A stretch of 64,000 nt of DNA, from assembly GCF_030812415.1 (NCBI RefSeq), contig NZ_JAUSST010000008.1, forward strand, positions 1 to 64,000. Direction: 5' to 3'. Both the position numbers and the translations under genes were made by a program. Below are positions 60,307 to 64,000 of this stretch, piece by piece (positions within the stretch are counted from its first letter, which is position 1; each line of letters begins with the position of its first letter). This DNA comes from Paenibacillus harenae. Its GTDB lineage: Bacteria; Bacillota; Bacilli; Paenibacillales; Paenibacillaceae. The notes under the pieces are model-generated. The model worked only from the letters and a program-made list of their open reading frames with translations. It searched no databases and was not told the DNA's origin.

Positions 60307-61703
60307 TGCGCAGCTTATATTTTCGTATTACAGCGACGTTTCTTCTTATTGTAATCATTAGCATTGGAGTCGCCTTTTTGTTCACGAATCAAATGTTCAA
60401 GAGTGACGCGAGAGGTCAGCTTCCGGGACAAATAGACAGCGCCATTGAGCGGATCGAGCAGCTCTATGCGGTTTCCGCGCCTGCCTCGATGGAACAATTT
60501 CTGCAGGAAATGTCCAAGCAGCTTGGGCAAAACATCGTTGCCATTAGCGTGAGGGGAACTTTGGTTAGGGCGGGCGAGGGCAGTGAGCGGTTAATGGGCC
60601 AAATTACGCGGGAACAGCTATCGAATGTGTTGGGCGGATATCGTGTCAGTGTCAACGTCAACAGGACGGAAGAGGAGCGACCGCCTGCGCCGTTCGCCAT
60701 TGGGCGGTTAGTGCGGCTCGGCAATATGAACTGGGCGATGTTCGTCCAGCCTAACCGGTTTCCGCAGAACAGCAACTTTATATGGACGGCAGTGACGCTG
60801 CTTGTGACGCTGCTTATTGTGGGAAGCATTCTTATCCTGGTAGCGGCCAGATATTTGGTCAAGCCTCTGAAGCTGATGACCTCTGCAGCCAGAAGGATGG
60901 CGGAAGGGGACTTCACGGTAAGGCTGCCCGCTCGAAGAGGAGACGAGCTTGGGGAACTGGCGGACGGCATGAACAAAATGGCGCTCAGTCTGTCTCAGCT
61001 TGAGATGATGCGTCAGGACTTCGTCTCGAACGTATCTCATGAAATTCAGTCGCCGCTCACGTCGATCGGCGGCTTCGCGGAGGCGCTCCGCAGCGAGGAG
61101 TTGACGGAGAAGGAGCGGAATCGTTACGTCAGCATCATTAAGCAGGAAAGCACGAGGCTGTCCCGCCTGAGCGAAAACTTGCTTAAGCTGGCTTCGCTCG
61201 ACTCGCAGCAGCATCCGTATCACCCTGCATCGTATAGACTTGACCGGCAGCTTCGAGACGTCGTGCTTGCCTGTGAGCCGCATTGGGTAGCGAAGCGGCA
61301 AACCGTCGAACTGATGATGGAGGAGACAGTCCTTACAGCCGATGAGGACTTAATTAGCCAAGTATGGTTCAACCTGCTCGCTAACAGTATGAAATTTGCG
61401 CCGGAGGGCGGTAAAATATCGTTCCAGCTGACGGAGAGGGACGACAAGGCGACTGTCCGTATATCAGATTCGGGCGTAGGCATTGCCGAGGAGGATCGGG
61501 AACGTATTTTCGAGCGTTTCTACAAGGCCGACGTATCGAGGGATCGAAGCCAAGGCGGAAGCGGACTAGGCTTGTCCATTGCGAAGAAGATTGTTGAGAT
61601 TCACGGCGGTTCGATCATGCTGGATCCGGAAGCCGATCAGAACGTGGGAGCGTGCTTTGTCATTCAGTTGCCTCTGTGCCCTTTGTCCGAAGGGGTTGGA
61701 TAA
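60306..61703 (+). CDS. Sensor histidine kinase
   Basis: A 465-residue kinase, partner of the regulator before it. TM1 about 8-27, an extracytoplasmic region of about 130 residues, TM2 about 161-181, HAMP (RYLVKPLKLMTSAARRMAEGDF), DHp with H245 in VSNVSHEIQSPLTSIGGF, and HATPase motifs NLLANSMKFAP, RISDSGVGI and GSGLGLSIAKKIVEIHGG. ATG 60306 has GGAGG 10 bases upstream; ATG 60297 overlaps it. The stimulus is not readable. galU follows 65 bp downstream and may share the transcript. Confidence 0.94.
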   Translation: MRSLYFRITATFLLIVIISIGVAFLFTNQMFKSDARGQLPGQIDSAIERIEQLYAVSAPASMEQFLQEMSKQLGQNIVAISVRGTLVRAGEGSERLMGQITREQLSNVLGGYRVSVNVNRTEEERPPAPFAIGRLVRLGNMNWAMFVQPNRFPQNSNFIWTAVTLLVTLLIVGSILILVAARYLVKPLKLMTSAARRMAEGDFTVRLPARRGDELGELADGMNKMALSLSQLEMMRQDFVSNVSHEIQSPLTSIGGFAEALRSEELTEKERNRYVSIIKQESTRLSRLSENLLKLASLDSQQHPYHPASYRLDRQLRDVVLACEPHWVAKRQTVELMMEETVLTADEDLISQVWFNLLANSMKFAPEGGKISFQLTERDDKATVRISDSGVGIAEEDRERIFERFYKADVSRDRSQGGSGLGLSIAKKIVEIHGGSIMLDPEADQNVGACFVIQLPLCPLSEGVG

Positions 61704-61768
61704 TCCTGTAAATAAGGTTAAAATGAAGTAATGCGATTTATAACCTTAGAGAGGGGCTTCGATCACAA

Positions 61769-62647
61769 ATGGACAAGCGTATTCGTAAAGCGATTATTCC
61801 GGCAGGCGGACTTGGCACGCGGTTCTTGCCGGCTACAAAAGCGCAGCCGAAGGAAATGCTTCCTATTATCGATAAACCGGCCATTCAATATATTGTAGAG
61901 GAAGCCGTTCAGTCAGGCATCGAAAGCATCATTATCGTAAGCGGACGGAATAAGCGGGCGATCGAGGATCATTTTGACAAGTCGGCAGAGCTGGAAGCCG
62001 AGCTCGAGGAGCGGGGCAACGAGGAGATGCTCGCGGTGGTGAAGGAAATATCGCAGCTGGCCGATATTTATTACGTTCGCCAGAAAGAGCCGCTCGGGCT
62101 TGGGCATGCGGTATTGTGCGCTCGTCGCTTCATTGCCGAAGAGCCGTTTGCCGTTCTGCTCGGCGATGATATATTGGTGTCGCAGCCGCCGTGCCTGCGC
62201 GACATGATCGACATCTATGAGCGTGATCGATCGTCGGTAGTAGCGGTTATGGAAGTGCCATGGGATCAGACGCATAAGTATGGCATCGTCGATATCGAAA
62301 CGGGCGATAAGGTCGCGCGCGTTCGCGACATCGTCGAGAAGCCGCTGCCCGGACAAGCGCCTTCCAATTATGCGGTCGTCGGCCGGTACGTGCTCGATCC
62401 GGCTATATTCGATTTGCTGGAGAGGGCGAAGCCCGGCAAGGGCGGTGAGATTCAGCTCACGGACAGCTTGCAGGAGCTGAATCGAATCTCCTCCTTGTCG
62501 GCGTACCGCTTCGACGGCAGGCGGCATGATGTTGGCGATAAGCTCGGCTTCGTGCAAGCGACGATCGACTTCGCGCTGGAGCGTGACGATCTATCGGCCG
62601 ACGTGAAGCGTTATTTGCTGAAGCGATTGAAGCTGACTAATCTATAG
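61769..62647 (+). CDS. galU: UTP-glucose-1-phosphate uridylyltransferase
   Basis: A 292-residue enzyme making UDP-glucose for wall polymers, exopolysaccharide and glycolipids. AIIPAGGLGTRFLPATKAQPKEMLPI is the nucleotide-binding signature, with the lysine of the second half and KPAIQYIVEEAV. LGLGHAVLCA, LLGDDIL (metal Asp) and GGEIQLTDSL follow. AGAGGGG is 11 bases before the ATG at 61769. The two-component system upstream could regulate it, but only proximity suggests that. Confidence 0.96.
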   Translation: MDKRIRKAIIPAGGLGTRFLPATKAQPKEMLPIIDKPAIQYIVEEAVQSGIESIIIVSGRNKRAIEDHFDKSAELEAELEERGNEEMLAVVKEISQLADIYYVRQKEPLGLGHAVLCARRFIAEEPFAVLLGDDILVSQPPCLRDMIDIYERDRSSVVAVMEVPWDQTHKYGIVDIETGDKVARVRDIVEKPLPGQAPSNYAVVGRYVLDPAIFDLLERAKPGKGGEIQLTDSLQELNRISSLSAYRFDGRRHDVGDKLGFVQATIDFALERDDLSADVKRYLLKRLKLTNL

Positions 62648-62655
62648 CATGCAAG

Positions 62656-62688
62656 TGAGACTGCCTAAGTTAAGGCGGTCTTTTCTTT
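62656..62688 (+). terminator. Terminator after galU
   Basis: GACTGCCT pairs with AGGCGGTC around a 6-base loop, then TTTTCTTTT. Confidence 0.8.
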
Positions 62689-62839
62689 TGGAAAAAAGCG
62701 CTGTGGGGATGCGTGGAAGACAGGTCAACAATTACTTACCTGTATTTTTTTAGTTTTAGAAACAATCATTTGTAAGGTGTCAAATCAAGAAATTGACGGG
62801 TTGTTTTTATAATGATCGACCTGTAATATTTATCTTTAA

Positions 62840-64000
62840 ATTACAAATATTGATCAGTCTTCCGGAATTCCTTCCGGCGTATACGCTGACGAGCACTTGG
62901 AGAAGCAATTCAAAGATACTGCATTTCAGTTCAATGAGTTCCACACGCCGTTTATTATTGCTCCTCCAGGGCAAAAAGATTTGTTTGTGAAACTTAAATC
63001 GGGGGAAGTTCCAGATCTTATCGTATTTAACAGTCGGTTTCTTCCGCTTTTATTAGAAATCGACTATTTGGAACCCATACATGTCAAAAAGGAATACGAC
63101 CTTGATATACATGAATCGGCGCTTGCGGACATTCGATCATTCGCACCCGATAGTGAGTTGTATGCACTGCCATTAGGGCAAAATGTTACAGGATTGTTTT
63201 ATAACAAAGCGATATTCGATGAGATGAATGTCCCCTACCCTACAGATGGAATGACTTGGGAAGATATTACCGTACTTGCCGAAAACGTTTCGAATCCGAA
63301 GAAATGGTCAGCGCTAGATATAGCCGATTACGACCTCGCTGCGAGCCAACTATCACTTCGTTTATTTGACCCTGAAACGGAGCGGGTTGATTACGAATTG
63401 GATGCGTGGACGGAGATGGAGCATTTTGTGAAAAAGCTAAACAGTCTCCAAAGTGAGGAGAAGAGAGACGGAAAATCCCCAAAGAACAGTAGCATGTCCG
63501 CATTCGCAAGTGGCAGAACGGCTATGGTAGCAGGCTCATTGTATGACGATACGCAATTGAAGCAAGGTTTTTATGATCAAGAGAGCAATTTGACTATGAA
63601 CCATGTGGAATGGGATGCCGTCAGCTATCCTGTATTCAGTGACGAGAAACTGCTTGCGCCGGCAAAGCAAACGCTATATATCGGAGTGCCGGGTGCGGCG
63701 ATGAATAAGGAGGAAGCTTACAAGGTGATGATTTATCTGTTGTCGGAGGAGGTGCAGGCCGACAATATGCGTAAAGGGCTGGCAAGCTTGCGGACCGACT
63801 CCGTATCCATTGTGGATCAATTCGGGGAATCCTCGTCACTGTTATCGGGCAAGTCAACAGCTTCATTTTTCAAAACGACGACGCAAGCAGGAGCGTTCGA
63901 ACCGAGCCTTGACGATTATTTCGGTATGGGGCAGCGGCTAGAAGAAGTAGTTAGCTCATCGACTTTTTTAGCCGATCAAACGTTGCAGGGGGCAAAAGAA
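62840..64000 (+). pseudogene. ABC transporter solute-binding protein, 5' end missing, runs off the window
   Basis: The frame opens after a TAA at 62837 and stays open to the edge, reading VYADEHLEKQFKDTAFQFNE, PDLIVFNSRFLPLLLEIDYLEPIH, YALPLGQNVTGLFYNKAIFDEM and AFASGRTAMVAGSLYDD: a family 1 extracellular binding protein. No signal peptide, lipobox, ribosome site or ATG/GTG lies before the conserved part; the first in-frame start codon is TTG at 62897, inside the domain. Other frames upstream show no signal peptide. A 5'-truncated remnant is the best reading. Whether the rest is intact lies outside the window. Confidence 0.65.

Overview
The window looks like chromosomal DNA from a spore-forming, low-to-moderate GC member of the Bacillota, most likely Paenibacillus or a close relative. 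The evidence is: bacillithiol genes (yojF-bshB2), purine-rich Shine-Dalgarno sites with TTG/GTG starts, CcpA cre boxes, a perfect PerR box, an S-layer-homology protein, a stalk-domain protein, KapD-like and FlxA-like proteins, and a maltodextrin locus organised like mdx. No rRNA, tRNA, CRISPR array or complete prophage was seen. Genus assignment is inference.

Layout. 1-6.6 kb: secreted RCC1-repeat protein (cut by the left edge), a chimeric gene scar, bacillithiol genes, SET-domain protein, FAD oxidoreductase, SRPBCC protein, a small membrane protein and a secreted arabinanase under a cre box. 7-13 kb: a five-gene peptide ABC importer (D-F-B-C-A) with a clear sigma-A promoter. 13-22 kb: TIMP-like membrane protein, MFS pump, YiiX-like protein, glutamate racemase, ExoA, ECF sigma factor, EamA transporter, KapD-like exonuclease. 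19.5-25.2 kb holds four decayed genes. 25.6-29.9 kb: a phosphate importer operon (stalk-domain protein, pstS, pstC, pstA) with no pstB. 30-38 kb: a PNPOx-like protein, Bcr/CflA pump, methyltransferase, two-component system, DUF418 protein, AlkZ-like protein. 38.6-45.6 kb: Dabb protein, KDPG aldolase, fumarase, a guanylate-kinase paralogue with an altered P-loop, ABC-F protein, FAH protein, PerR-boxed dps.

45.8-58.4 kb is a maltodextrin/starch region. A LacI-type repressor and a cytosolic GH15 glucoamylase are divergent from an importer (binding protein plus two permeases) and a lipoprotein alpha-amylase. Two LacI-type operators, a cre box and a hairpin lie between them. After a transposase-like gene comes a cytosolic GH13 neopullulanase-type enzyme. 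Extracellular cleavage, import and intracellular hydrolysis are all present except the ATPase. 58.5-62.7 kb: trxB, a second two-component system and galU. The right edge cuts a binding-protein gene that lacks its 5' end.

The most unusual signal is intergenic. Two unrelated short motifs form quartets with the same arrangement (two copies forward, two reversed) and nearly the same spacing (about 51/65/51 bp) at three loci: 5184-5367, 25372-25556 and 38311-38494. A further 30-44 bp repeat family occurs five times, four of them symmetrically around the transposase-like gene.
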